From the NCBI GenBank assembly GCA_934045905.1, contig OW203766.1:26468309-26532308 (forward strand): 64,000 nt of DNA. The letters are read 5' to 3'. The translations under genes were made by a program, and so were the position numbers. The stretch is from Leuctra nigra (Eukaryota; Arthropoda; Insecta; Plecoptera; Leuctridae). Below, one piece after another: positions 12,301-24,161 of this stretch (the stretch's first letter is position 1; every line of letters begins with the position of its first letter). Below the pieces are notes generated by a model. It was not told the DNA's origin. It saw only the letters and a list, made by a program, of their open reading frames with translations, and searched no databases.

Positions 12301-15300
12301 CACCTCAATGTACGGTGTTTTCCACTGGTCCGAGCCGACCGAACCCGATAAAGTTTCCGAGCCCCTCCCCTCCCAGAAGACCGTATCGAACACGAACGAA
12401 AGCACCCCTCAGGTGCCGGAGAAAGAGTTGACTCCCGTCGTAATGCGTCGACGCTATAACAATGTCCGCAACGCGAGTAAGATGAGCGGTGAGTCATGTT
12501 CAGCGTTGCGTTGCGTTGCGACAGACGTGATAGCTGCCTACAAACACACTGCCTCTGGCATGACTCACACAGTTGCTCAGTTGTTGATTACGAGCTAATT
12601 TATTAAACCAGCATATTTCACTAATAATTATTATTTCTGTTCAGCTTTATTATTCTCACATAATACAATTTCTTAAAATTAATCTCTACATATTCGTACA
12701 TTTTTCTTTGTTTTGTTATTGACTTTTATCTCTCTGCTCAAGTAAATATGTCGTGCCCTTGCTTGATAACATAGAGATGTTGATTGTAGCATGACAACTT
12801 CTGGAATGCTGTAATAATGACTGATATTTATTTGCAGATATGGAGCATCCTGTAATACCTACTGCTGTGTATTGTGTTGAACACTTCATATTTTCTCTTA
12901 ATTATTATTTATTATATTATTTCATGGCTCATGAGAGTATTTTTTAATTATTTGTGTGTTGATTTTATTAATTTTTATTCCACTTGTCTTCGGCATGTTA
13001 TTAAGCATTTTTAAAATACATTACATATACTCAATTAACATGTCATAGACAAATAACTTTTTTCAGATCATAGTGCATTTATTTAGTTAGTTTGTGTTAC
13101 ATGTTTTACCTACTATGGAGGTAGATTATGTGGACAGGCAAAAGATATTGTTTTGATCTATTGATTCCAAATAAATCTGTCTAGAACAGTCATAATAATT
13201 AATAAAGTATAAAATTACAGTGGACAGTGATTGATTCATCAGAAATACAATAGTGCCCAAAAGTAAATAATTTGAACTTTGTTTTGTATCCAGATTTCTG
13301 TGTATTGTTTTTAAAACATTGGCAAAAGTTAAGTGGCAAAGAAATTATTTAGTTGATCATCCAGATTCCAGATATTATAGAGATTACAGAGCTTCCATGT
13401 CCAAGAATTCTAAATCGGGTTTCTATATTTTAGGTGAAGAAGTGGACGGCGGAGCAGGAGGCGACGCATCCGGCTACACGCGAGTCCACCGCAAGCGCAC
13501 CGACCTGATGCCGACGATCCCCTCCCCCCGGGACACCACCCCCTCGCGTCCCGCCTCGGTCCACCTCCAGAACCGACCGTTCAGCCGCTCTCCAGGTAGG
13601 GCCTTCTCGATGTCGCGTCTCGATCAGCTCTCCAAGCCGCGGCGGCCCCCCGTCGCCGAGAAGGTCGTCGTGGAGAAAAAGAGCCTGGGCGCGGCGCCCA
13701 CTAGCGTTAGTCGTAGCATGAGCCATCTAGTGGCGGGCGGCGAAGGTAAACCTCGGACTGCGTTGCGGAAGAACGACGCGTCGAGGAGCATGTCGCAACT
13801 GTCTCCCGCCCCCCCGATACCGCCCCCCAGGCCGACGAGGGCGGAGAGGCTGCGCAAGAGGGCCAGGGAGGTTGCCAACAGCAATAGGGAGAAAGGTAAG
13901 TTGGGATGTCGCATGGACTGGCAGGATTCAATTTTTGACACCCAACGGTTTGATTTCGAAAGGGGTAGTTTTTTTTATACATTAGTTTTTGACACCAATT
14001 GTTTTGACTTGTATACTAGGGAAATTTGGTGGTTTATTTGGGTTTTGATTTTCGTTGAGTTTTGGGACCAAAGTTCTGATATCCATGATAATAATTAATA
14101 AGCAATCCCGTTTTAGGGACACTTAGAAAAACACAAATTTGGTTTTGTTGCCACAGTATTTTATTTGATCAACATTAAGCAGTAGAAAATTGCATTCACG
14201 GTTCTAGTCATTGTTTCAACTTTTCAAGTATGTCACGACTACGAGTATGCTCTCGACTACATTTCCTTATTGATTACGATTATAATAATTTATTTGATTA
14301 GTCATTGCCAGACTTGGGTAAATTACTTTTAAAAAGTAGTGAGATTATATTACTTATTACTTGGAAAAAAATGTAATAAAATTACTGGTAAATTACTACT
14401 TCAAAAATGTAATGAAATTACTTTACTTTTTAAGAGAAAAAGTAGTAAAATTACTCTCAAAAATTACTTTTTCCCGAATTTTTAACCAAAGCGAAAATTA
14501 TTGGAAGGGGATACAAAATAAGAGTGTTTGAGAAGTCATTATAAGAGCAAAGTCATTTTAAGCCGTTTCCGTTTGACAATTTATTACCATTATTTTGTAC
14601 TTTGTGTGACTTGCGTAGTGGAAATTCAAAAATAAGCCTGCTGAGTGTTGTTATCTGTCAATATTTTTGAAAAATACATACAAGCGGGAAAATGTGGGCG
14701 AGACTCACGGTAACGCGTTACAAACGTCAAATTACTCTGATAAATGTAGTGAGATTATATTACTTACCTATTATTTGGAAAAAAATGTAATGAAATTACT
14801 GGCTCGTTACCCAAAAAAGTAATTTCGTTACAGTAACGCGTTACTTTCGTTACGTTACTACCCAAGTCTGGTCATTGCTTAATTTTCTATGTACAAAATG
14901 ATAAATCCTATAATGGTTGGTACAAGTTACCTAAAATCTGTTATGGAAATGACGACTACGTCCACAAATTGAATCCTGGACATCAATGGTGCATGTGCAT
15001 CTATTATTTGTTTAGTGGGATTGCAAATAATTTGGGGCTTTTACTTATTTGCAAATATTTTATTTTGTTTCATAAAAGAGTTACATTAAAATTAAAATAC
15101 TTTGTGGGATTCTTTTAACACTACTTTTGTAATGAACTACTAGTAATTATTGATAATTCATCAGAATTAGATGACCTATTGTGGAGATTGATTATTATAC
15201 ACTTTCTTGCCCATTAGTATTTTATGTTCATGGTTGGTTTCCCCTTTATGGTGAATGTCCTATAAATACTACCATTAATATGTACCAAAGGGAACAGTAA

Positions 15301-18300
15301 AAGAATGTTCAGTTAGTTATGTGATAAATCTTACAAATCCATAGTTAAAATAACTTTGTAAAACTATTAATAACTGCCTAAAGTAACTCTTCGCTTATTA
15401 TTTTATTTCAGTGACATTGTTTGTTGGATTATTAATATTAATAATATTTTCAGGATTTGAATTAATCATGCATGGTGAACACTAATTTGGTTATCGAGGT
15501 GTGCTTCTTATGAATGTAGAATTGTTTGACTTGACTTTTCCATTCAACTCAACATGCTTCTGTAAGGTTTTGTGAGTGTCTTGCTTGCTTTCGTACAAAA
15601 GCTTTCTTCATTAACTTTTAATGTTTTCATACTTATTCTTTGCTACTTCTGACATGCTTGCTGGAAGCTAAACATTGCTCTTGGTATTATTGATACTTAC
15701 TAATCATTACCAATGCTTTAATAATAACAGGCATAAGGCGGCATAAGGAACTCACAATAAAACGTAAGTATATTAAACGTTATCTAATCCAGCTCAGAGA
15801 GGTGAAGGTGTGATCTTCAAATTCTCTTAACCAATCAGGTAAACCTTTTATATTACCTATAATTTTATACCTTATAGGCTTATATTAACAGTGATATCTT
15901 TGGTGATAGAACTTGAGGTCGGGTTTCACCGCCTTCCTTACTGTTTGTATTGGATGGCGTTCCAGAATGCTCCTTTCATATTGTTCTACTTTTCATTCTT
16001 GTATTGGCGTCACGATAGATGAAGGACAAAACCTTCATAAAGTGACCCGCAGTCGATCTGTGGATTAGGATTTTCTTGAAAAACAGGTATTTTACGAACC
16101 CCTTAGCGAGCTCAACCCAAGAGAAGGCTCGGCATGAACAATGGGGAATTTACAATGGTGCGCACGCAGGTAAAGTAGGGGACGGGAAAGTAAAAATACC
16201 CTTTTCCAATCCACAGATCGACTGCGGATGACTTTACCTTGCTGCATGACATCAAAATAAGAGCGTAGCATATAAGAGCATATGATCATTTGGACACGGC
16301 CTTTCCGCAATTAATCTAAATGAAACTCTGGGGCAAGTTTTGAAGAAGAGTGAAACCTGGTCTTGGTCCTGAAATAAATTAATAATTTCGCTGCCTCCTC
16401 ATATGCTATACAATTTCCAACTTGCGAATCTGTAAATACTTTGCAGACGTTTTCATGTAAAACTGTCAATCGGAGAAATCCATGTTAAATGTATAAAATA
16501 TGAGAAAGTATTCCTCCTCCTTATATTAAGAAATTAGTGATCGTTTGATTTGGCACATGCTACGAGCTGACAATCCTTTCTTGAACAAAGGTCGGTGCGG
16601 GGAAATGGTGAAGGTTGACCAGTTGATTGTATTCGTTATGTACAAATTGACTGCCTACCTACCCTAACCCTTGTTGTTAACTTGATCTCTGGTGACGGTC
16701 ACATGTATATGTAAAGTTCTGTAATCGTTTGACATTTTTTGACAAGTGTTGCTAGTTAGACTGCACATTTAAAAGTAGGTAACTGGTAAATACTTTGTAG
16801 ACCTTAATCTTGTTAATATCTGCACAAGTACTACTTAGTAGTCTTAACTAAAGCATCAGATACAAAATACTATAGATATTATGATTAAAATATCGCTCAA
16901 CAGCGAGGTTATCAGCGCCAGATACAAAAGAAACGAATAGGAGACTGAGGAGTTCTTGACGACTTGAAATTAAGAAGGAACAAGTATAAATAGTCGAGAT
17001 TCCAATGAATCCGCCCGCCAACCATGCATCTAATAACCCCGCTTGTACATACCCCCGATACCTCGCCTTAACTCTCGCTTCACTTGGCCCCCGCCCTCTA
17101 GGTCTCCGCTCTGGCGAGATAACGCCGTCGCGGCCGGTGTCCTCGATGAGTCAGCAGAGCACGACGAGCGTGAACACGTCCGGCGTTAGTCTACGTCATC
17201 GGCCGATGGCGGCGCCGCGCAAGCCTCGGCCGTTCAGCATCGCGGTCACAGGAGTCACGCAGGAGAACGAGGCTCGGCCGGCCACTTATAGACATAGTGA
17301 GGCTCGCTAGCGCTTTACTCTTACCTTCGCTGTTAGGTGAAATGCAGAAGAACTACGGTTCAACGTTATTGTGGAAACTACTCCAGTTCTTTTTACTTCG
17401 CTTTATGTCAGAAGTAACAAGTTTCAAGTAATATTTTGGGAAATGGCATGATCATAAATCAAAGATTATCCTGTGTAAATAATTGATTAAAATTTTAAGT
17501 AGTGGCAAAGATGGGAAACTATCCAGAGCCAAAATCTATTCCTATAAATGAAATTTCCCCAATAAGTGGATCCATTAAATCATTTTACTTTTATTGCCTT
17601 TCCTTTTGATTTTAAATGTTAATGATTTAACTTCTTATGATTTATATATATAAAATTAATGAAGTAACGAGAATGAGATTATCGTGTTCCTCTGCATTCT
17701 ACTAGAACCCAGCTTTTGCATACTATCGGTTCACTTCCTATGATTTGCAGTGAACTATGTACATACAGACACAGTTCTTCCGCTCGCTCTTTAACCTTTC
17801 TCTTTGCACTTCATTTACAAATGAGTTCTCAATCGTGCACAAATTTCTCTCTTTTGTACATTTTATTTTATTTTGATTATTGTCTATAGAATTTTATTGC
17901 AGATAAAATGAAAATTCACTTGTACAGATATATTGCACACAGATTTAGTAATGTTAGTTTAAAATGAGTCTCTTTATTGAATTCTCTTCTCTGGTCAGTG
18001 TTTTGTTTTAATTCCCATGTTCTTCGTATTGTTTTTCTCATGCCACGTAACTTAATTGACTTGTCTCAACAGGTATATCTGGAGAAATTCGATCTTCCAA
18101 AGCGATGGCAGCAAGCGTGGAGCGAATTGAGAATGCAAAGCCTCCGATACCGAAACCAAGCTCGGCGAAAAAACCCGCGACAGCCCACCCCAAACCTGAC
18201 ACACCTGCCCGCCGTGCAATCAAGTCCGCTAAAACCACACCCCGAGCCACCCCCAAGGCCACCCCCCTTCAGTCCCCGGGCACAGAGGTCCCACCACCTA

Positions 18301-20870
18301 TATCACATGAGCAACCTGACACGAAGAAAGAGAACAAAGTAGAAGATAAGGCGAAGGAAGAGGTCAAAGTAGAGGCTAATTCAAATGGAGTTGAAGTTGA
18401 AAATACGGGTTCCAAAGTCGAGGTAGTCGATGAAAAAGTCATTTCAAAGCCAGAAGATGTAGAAGTAGTGGCACAAACAGTGCAGGCACCAGAAAAACCG
18501 GTCGAAGAAGCTCCGAAGCCAGTCGTTGTGGACGTGAAGCCCATCGAGAAGGAGGAGAAACTTGTCCAGGTTCCGGTTAACAAGTTGGTCGACAGCGTTA
18601 TGGACAAGATGGAGGAGGAAGTGGACATGACGGCGTCAATGATCGCCAAGACACGCATCACGACCGAGGAAGAAGCGAAGGCTGCGTTGGCCGAGCGCAG
18701 GAGACTCGCCAGGGAGCAGGCCGAGCGGGAAGCGGAGCTCGAGAAGCAGCGCATCGAGCAGGAGAGGCTGGACGAGATCGAGCAGCAGAGGATCGAGGAG
18801 GAGGAACAGATCAAGTTTGAGGAGGAGCAGCTGAGGCTCGTCGAGGAGGCCCGACGTTGCGAGGAGGCGAGGCTACTGCAGGCGATCCAGGAAAATGAGA
18901 AACAGCAGGAAGAAGATAGGAAAAGGAGAGAAGAAGAAGCAAAGGCTAAGCTGGAGAGAGAGGAAGCAGACAAGAAAGCAAGGGAAGAAGCAGAAAAGTA
19001 ATTATTCATTTATTTCCTCTTGTTTCTCTTGATTATGATGTCGATGAAACGATACGGTTACGGTTTATGTTTGTTTTTGTAGGCTACGTCTAGAGATGGA
19101 CGAACGACTGAAGAAGGAGGAAGAAGAGCGGGTGACTCGACGTAAGCGCGTGGAAGCTATCATGCTTCGCACGCGAGGCAAGGGAAACACGCCTGCCAAC
19201 ACTCCCACTAAGGTAATTGCGAATTACGTTCCTCATCAACCTGCTAATTCCATAGATTTATATTTATTTGTCTTGTGCCCTAAAATTATAAACGAATGGT
19301 AGTGATGTTGCATATTGATTGATATGTTTGATATCCCAGAAGTTTAAATACAGTTACTGATGGTTTTTCTTCACAAGATACAATACAATATACAATAAGA
19401 ATACACAAGATACAATAAGAATGGAAGATCAACGACTCGATTGTTGAATACAGACCAATTGTGTACCTATTTTATGTGCTCAATAAATTACATTATTATT
19501 ATTATTATTATTACATATGCATCTTTTTCTGAAACCGTTGCTCTTGTTACTTAGGATGGTGATTCCGAGGGAGACGAAGGCAAAGACATAAGTCCGTCGG
19601 ACGAGGTGAAGACCGACATCAAACAGTCTGCGATGTTGGCAGCCTCGTCGGCCGACAACCACGTCGCCACCGGCAACGGCCAGCAAGACCTCCTCGGCGA
19701 CCCCCACGAGAACGGCGGCACGGCGATCACGTCCAGTGCTAGTAGTGAACTCTTGCTAATAGACAATACAAACGGGAAACCTATGGAAATAAGCGACGAA
19801 GACTTAAGTAGTGATCGTCCGACAAATGGCCACCAGAACGGCGTGGAGTACAATAATTCAGTAGACTTTGTCAATGTAGATAATATGTAAGTATTTTGAG
19901 TTTGTAATGATTAATGAAATGTCACATTGCTGTACATATCTTCTCTGCTTTCCTCTCTTTCCTCTGTATTTTTTGGGGGGTATCGCTTATTAATACATAT
20001 GTATTGGTATTTCTGAAACTTATTATTATGATATTTGTTCTGCATACGAATACAACTACTTATATGGTTACAACTTCAAAAAAGAAACATTGATATTGTG
20101 ATTGAAGATCAATACTAATAAAGCAAACATCAATTACATAGTACCTACCTACTTTTGGAATCATAAACATTTCTAGATATTATTATTGGAAGTCTTCTCC
20201 TTATCTCTATCATTGATAAGATACCAATAGAATAGGACTAGTTAGTGATACAGTCTGAGATATCTTAGTTTTTATGAAATGTTACAATTTCCGATAAACC
20301 GGATACTACGTAAATATAAATAAAGTACATGAAGTCTGAGAAGTTTCGATTACTCTTATCACCTCTAGAAACAGGTTCAATTTTAGAATTTTTTATTTGG
20401 CATTCGGACTTTTTTCGGTTTTGTAGAATCTTCAACGTAATAGTGTCATTGAATGTAACCCTGTGACTGTCTATCCTTAGTTTTTATTTTGACCTGTAGA
20501 GCACTTTATGAAATACCTGCGCCAATCTCTTCCAGGAAACAAAACAAACCGAGCAACAACTTGCTTGATTTCTCCGAGTTCGAGTCATTGAGCAACGTTG
20601 ATGAGTCTTCAACGTCCACTACTGGATTGGATCAGATAATGACTCCGACTTCTGGTAAATTCATTCACGAAGACAATGTCAACTCTAATATCATGAACGG
20701 ACCTAACGCTCCGTTTATTGCATTCTCCGACAACTTGACAAAAAAACAAGACTCGAATGTGGTCTCTGGTAAGAATAATTAACATTTCATGACATCATGA
20801 AACAAGATCGTCAATTATTAAAAATAACGGCTCTAATCTTTCGTAAATTTTTTCAGATCTTCTGTCATAA
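9360..20870 (+). CDS. ens: Ensconsin / MAP7 family microtubule-associated protein (5' end missing)
   Basis: MAP7/ensconsin proteins bind the microtubule lattice and recruit and activate kinesin-1. Coding exons read here: 9360-9637, 10766-11024, 12288-12488, 13434-13895, 15731-15763, 17102-17296, 18073-18997, 19083-19212, 19555-19886, 20536-20768 and 20857-20870. All have GT-AG borders, phases agree across each join, and the summed frame is open for 1019 residues to TAA at 20868. The first exon encodes the basic, Arg/Glu-rich microtubule-binding helix (starting KDSNGLSQKERE). The second has the segment FAFGSSTPRML, which I associate with insect ensconsins. The 18073-19212 part encodes a Lys/Pro-rich stretch and then the long Glu/Arg coiled coil of the MAP7 (kinesin-binding) domain. 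The last 14-nt exon ends the protein DLLS. The N-terminus lies upstream, not identified; the first exon starts inside a codon. AATAAA at 20939. Confidence 0.93.
11927..12033. repeat. Short foldback repeat in an ensconsin intron
   Basis: The two ends are imperfect reverse complements: TTTTGAAACC followed by ACGTTTGCAG on the left, and CTGCAAACGT followed by GGTTTCAAAA on the right. The loop of about 50 bp contains an 11-T run. The TTTTGAAACC word is shared with the foldback element at 56747-56911, so both may belong to one MITE family. Confidence 0.55.
14309..14870. mobile_element. Non-autonomous hAT-like element in an ensconsin intron
   Basis: The 562-bp element is bounded by CAGACTTGGGTA and its reverse complement, and flanked by the perfect 8-bp duplication GTCATTGC (14301-14308 and 14871-14878). 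Near both ends it repeats the word AAATTACT and related GTAATTTA motifs many times, and GTAACGCGTTAC-type palindromes occur near the right side. No coding capacity was seen. It lies in the intron 13896-15730, more than 400 bp from either splice site. Confidence 0.92.
15731..15763 (+). CDS. ens: 33-nt microexon of ensconsin
   Basis: A cassette of exactly 33 nt preceded by the acceptor AATAACAG (with a TACTAAT branch-point-like word about 35 bp upstream) and followed by the near-perfect donor GTAAGTA. It enters and leaves in phase 1, so including it adds eleven residues (GIRRHKELTIK plus a changed junction residue) without breaking the frame. Its neighbours also have phase-1 edges. It is listed separately because automatic gene finders usually miss exons this short. 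Confidence 0.75.
15905..16365. repeat. Foldback element with two sets of inverted repeats
   Basis: The inner arms at about 16048-16072 and 16206-16231 are near-perfect reverse complements built on CGCAGTCGATCTGTGGATT. Weaker outer arms (GGTCGGGTTTCAC near 15915 and GTGAAACCTGGTCT near 16351) face each other. This suggests a degenerate MITE in the ensconsin intron 15764-17101. I could not find a clear target-site duplication, so the outer limits are approximate. Confidence 0.5.
19492..19513. repeat. (ATT)n microsatellite
   Basis: About seven tandem ATT units in the ensconsin intron 19213-19554, about 40 bp upstream of the acceptor. Length variation here could affect the branch-point region, but nothing more is visible. 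Confidence 0.85.
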
Positions 20871-20938
20871 CTTTGAAGAAAGTGTAAACTGCATTGGGTT
20901 GAACTGAGTGGGTGTGTAAATACAATCTCAACGAGTGT

Positions 20939-20944
20939 AATAAA
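20939..20944 (+). terminator. Polyadenylation signal for ensconsin
   Basis: AATAAA lies 69 bp after the stop codon at 20868-20870. Further AT-rich sequence follows for more than 1 kb, so longer 3' UTR forms are possible. Confidence 0.5.
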
Positions 20945-22535
20945 ATAAATAACTAATTGAACTCTGTCTATTGTAACATTACACATAATAATAGAACTCG
21001 ATTCAATTTCTGTAACAATATAAATAATGTTCTCGACAAAACTACAAAGTGCTAGAAATTATACTATATACTGCAATGTAGGTAACACAAATCTGTATTG
21101 TAACTGAAGTTAAAGGAACTATATTGCTTGAAATATTATATTTTTGAGGGATGCAAAATTGAGACTTGTTAAAATCTTGCAAAGTGGTGAAAAAAAATGC
21201 AGTGCACAAATAAAATAGTATGGAAATGGATGTCACGAATGACTCGATAAAGTTAATTAGCTACATATTGTATTATATACTACTATGAAAATTAATTTTC
21301 AATGTCTTCTCTTTGTTTAATTATTGTATATTAATTAATTAATTACTGAGTCAGGAAATTAATTAGAATTGTGGAACTAAAATTGCTAATATCCAACTAA
21401 ATTGACTTTTTTCATCTAACTTTCTGACATTTTGATATTTTAAGTCTTTTGATAAGGATTACATGTTTGAAAGAATGCTGTGACGAGCTTTATTCCTAGT
21501 CAGTTGAAAGCATACGAGTGCATGTATCAAAATGTCAATATTATATATTCACAATGGTATTTCAACACATCTTGACTTAGTGACAAGTGGGTTTTGAGAA
21601 ATACATTAAAATAATCCTGCGTCATACATTCATAAATGAATTTAAAACTAAATATTATTTAGTATTTTATATTAATTCCAAATAGATAAATGTGGAAAAT
21701 GCATAATTTTGAATGTGTAGCAAGGCAACTTATTTAATCTACATATTGACTGTCATCAAATACAAAATATTATTTTATATTCAATTTTTTTTGGTGTTGT
21801 GTCAACAACCAAGAAATACAATCTAAACTTCAAAGACAGCTTTTTAATATTAATTGAATATTGATAGTAGATATTGATAATCAAAGTGTAATTAATGTTA
21901 TTTATTAAGAATTTGAAATTTTATCCTCAATTTGCTCCTAAAATATTTCGAGCAAGTAACGTGTAACAGATTTCGCTTTCTCGTTCCTTTCTTTGTGTAT
22001 AGCTGATGGCATGGATACTCGTAGCCAAGTATATAATCACTGTACATCGGACGATGTAATAATGGTATATATAACACATGAATTGAAGTGCAGATGAGTT
22101 GATGTATACTCTTACTTGTAAATGCTTGTATTAAAAATGCTTCGCTATTATTTACAATAGCTCTTTCACTTTACGATATTCCTGCTCCATCCTTTAGATT
22201 TTTAGTGATTCAAACAGAAATAATTGAAGTATAAGTACAAAATAATAATAATGATTGTTGTTTTAAAACAAAATTCTGACCATAAAACAAAAAATACGTC
22301 ATTTGCACAATTTTATCATATTTTCAGTTTGATTATAGTATTTTGAAATTGAAAAACTGCAAACGGCTGTTATAAAACATTCAATTTTTTATTTTTATTA
22401 AATAGTTTTTATTAAATACATTTATGCTAATGTATTTCATTTCATACTAAATCCTTCGAAAATCTAAAATATGTTATCAATATTTTTATGTCTGTTTTAA
22501 AACAATTGGATTAAGACACATTTTAAATGTACCTA
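20945..22535. other. Intergenic AT-rich DNA
   Basis: No exon or structured repeat recognised. It is very AT-rich, with occasional AATAAA words that could serve as distal polyadenylation sites for ensconsin. Confidence 0.5.
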
Positions 22536-22767
22536 CACTCGGCACAACAAAAATTGATAGGTGAACAAATTAGAATGAATGCTATGGTCATGTTCCAAAT
22601 CAAAGCTTGTTATTATCATTGATAATGAAATGTTAGGTCACCTAGACCTACTAGAGTGAGACAAGGAGATCGCTTGGACTGACTTCTGATGGTGCGATCT
22701 AAAAAATTTCAGTCCGGTTTTCAGTCCATCAGATTTCTTGCACGATCAATTTTAGTTGTGCCAAGTG
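22536..22767. mobile_element. MITE with CACTYGGC ends, copy 1
   Basis: A 232-bp element whose ends are CACTCGGCACAAC and its imperfect reverse complement, flanked by TA on each side (22534-22535 and 22768-22769). The immediate flanks are TACCTA repeats, which makes the exact duplication ambiguous. A second copy in opposite orientation lies at 23951-24161. TA flanks and such ends fit a Tc1/mariner-type MITE, but no transposase is present to confirm the superfamily. Confidence 0.72.
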
Positions 22768-23439
22768 TACCTACCTCCCTAGTTTTGATTAGAACAGCAG
22801 TATCATATTTATAGAAAATATTCATAAAGTAGAAGTCTTCATAAATATCTATATAAAGCCAGTATAAATTATTTCATGCCCATTTGCGGCTTTGTCAATT
22901 GACTTCTGAACTCGATTACTCATACTACTGGAAACTCTTGAAAAACAGCTTCTCTTTCGTCCGGCAACTCTGATTATGATGTCATACCTCGTCAATCCAA
23001 AGGTCTGTCATTTCACGTTGATTCAAAATATCAATTCTTGTTAAAAACATGCGATCTGTTCGACTGAAAGAGTGCGGCTAGTGACAAGTATATGACGTCA
23101 CAGGAAACGGATGTGTTGCTGGATGGATTGCGTGGCAAGATACACACATGCTCGACGAAAGATTATAATCATCTTCAACACTTATTAGACTCCCTTGCAT
23201 TTGTTAATGACTGCTTTTAAATGCATGTGAAGCTAACTAAACATTATGTAGTTACGCTTTGTTTGTGTACATAATCGTCTTGCAGAAGCATTCCGATGGA
23301 AAACAGGGTGCGGAATTCCTAATCGGTTACTTCATTTTACCGATTTCCAGGAAATTATGTGTGACCACTAACCATTTCCACAATTTATGAAAATAAAATA
23401 TATCGGTCTAGGTACATAATAAAAACTAATCTCTAGGAA

Positions 23440-23830
23440 CAATGGCGTATCCAGGATGAAATTTCGGGGGGGCCGGACATTACTAATATTTTGAAAAATA
23501 TAACAGTGGAAAACAGGGGGTTCGGGGGCACAGCCCCCGAGATAATTTTGGATGAAGGTCATTCACTTAGGTGCAATTTTGAATCGCAGTGTATAGCTAT
23601 TTGGGTGAATTGTTAATTACAAAATACCCAAAAATTGGTCTATATGCAAGTCCGAGGCACACAGACCCGGAAATTTTTTGGAATTTACACGGTCAATTCT
23701 AACCATTTTGGAACGTTTTTGACATGATATGACTATTTTTAAGTGTTTTTTTTCACATATTATTTTAAATGTGCTTATTTTCTATGATGAACCCCTGATT
23801 TCGGGGGGCCCCCCACTGAATACGCCCTTG
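23440..23830. mobile_element. Non-autonomous hAT-like element with G-rich core
   Basis: This 391-bp element has ends CAATGGCGTATCCAG and, on the other strand, CAAGGGCGTATTCAG (13 of 15 identical). The perfect 8-bp duplication TCTAGGAA flanks it (23432-23439 and 23831-23838). The interior holds paired G-tract/C-tract segments, such as GGGGGTTCGGGGGCACAG then CCCCC, that could form G-rich hairpins. No coding capacity was seen. Confidence 0.9.
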
Positions 23831-23950
23831 TCTAGGAACAACAGCAGTAGGTACTAAACGACAAACGTAAAACAAATAAAACCTAGGCACAATATTTCGA
23901 GGGTGTCTAACTAGACAACCCAGTACAGTATCTTCGTTTATATATAGGTA

Positions 23951-24161
23951 CACTTGGCCAAACAAAAATTGAAAGTTCAATAAATCTGATAGGCTGATAC
24001 ATGTAAGATCGCACCATCAGAAGTCAGTCTAAGCGATCTCATTGTCTCACTCTAGTAGGTGACCTCACATTTCAATGATAATAACAAGCTTTGATTGGTT
24101 ATGGGACATGACCAGCAGTCATTCAAATTTGGTCAACGTTCAATTTTTGTTTGGCCGAGTG
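23951..24161. mobile_element. MITE with CACTYGGC ends, copy 2 (inverted)
   Basis: A 211-bp relative of the element at 22536-22767, inverted relative to it and flanked by TA. Its ends are CACTTGGCCAAACAAAAATT and the reverse complement. Together the two copies make a 1.6-kb inverted pair enclosing the hAT element at 23440-23830. Confidence 0.72.

Noticed and set aside
13319..13433. In-frame upstream extension of the ensconsin exon at 13434
   Set aside because: It starts at TTG, not ATG. The phase-compatible acceptor at 13433 explains the exon, and the extension looks like AT-rich intron.
16984..16992. TATAAATAG as an alternative ensconsin promoter
   Set aside because: An isolated TATA-like word in AT-rich intron with no supporting initiator or conserved exon start.
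17297..17310. Ensconsin ending at the TAG after the 17102 exon
   Set aside because: A GTGAGG donor just before it joins in phase to the 18073 exon, so the stop is intronic in the main model; an alternative short isoform is possible.
18269..19009. 246-residue Ser-rich ORF on the minus strand
   Set aside because: It is the antisense shadow of the Glu/Lys-rich coiled-coil exon of ensconsin.
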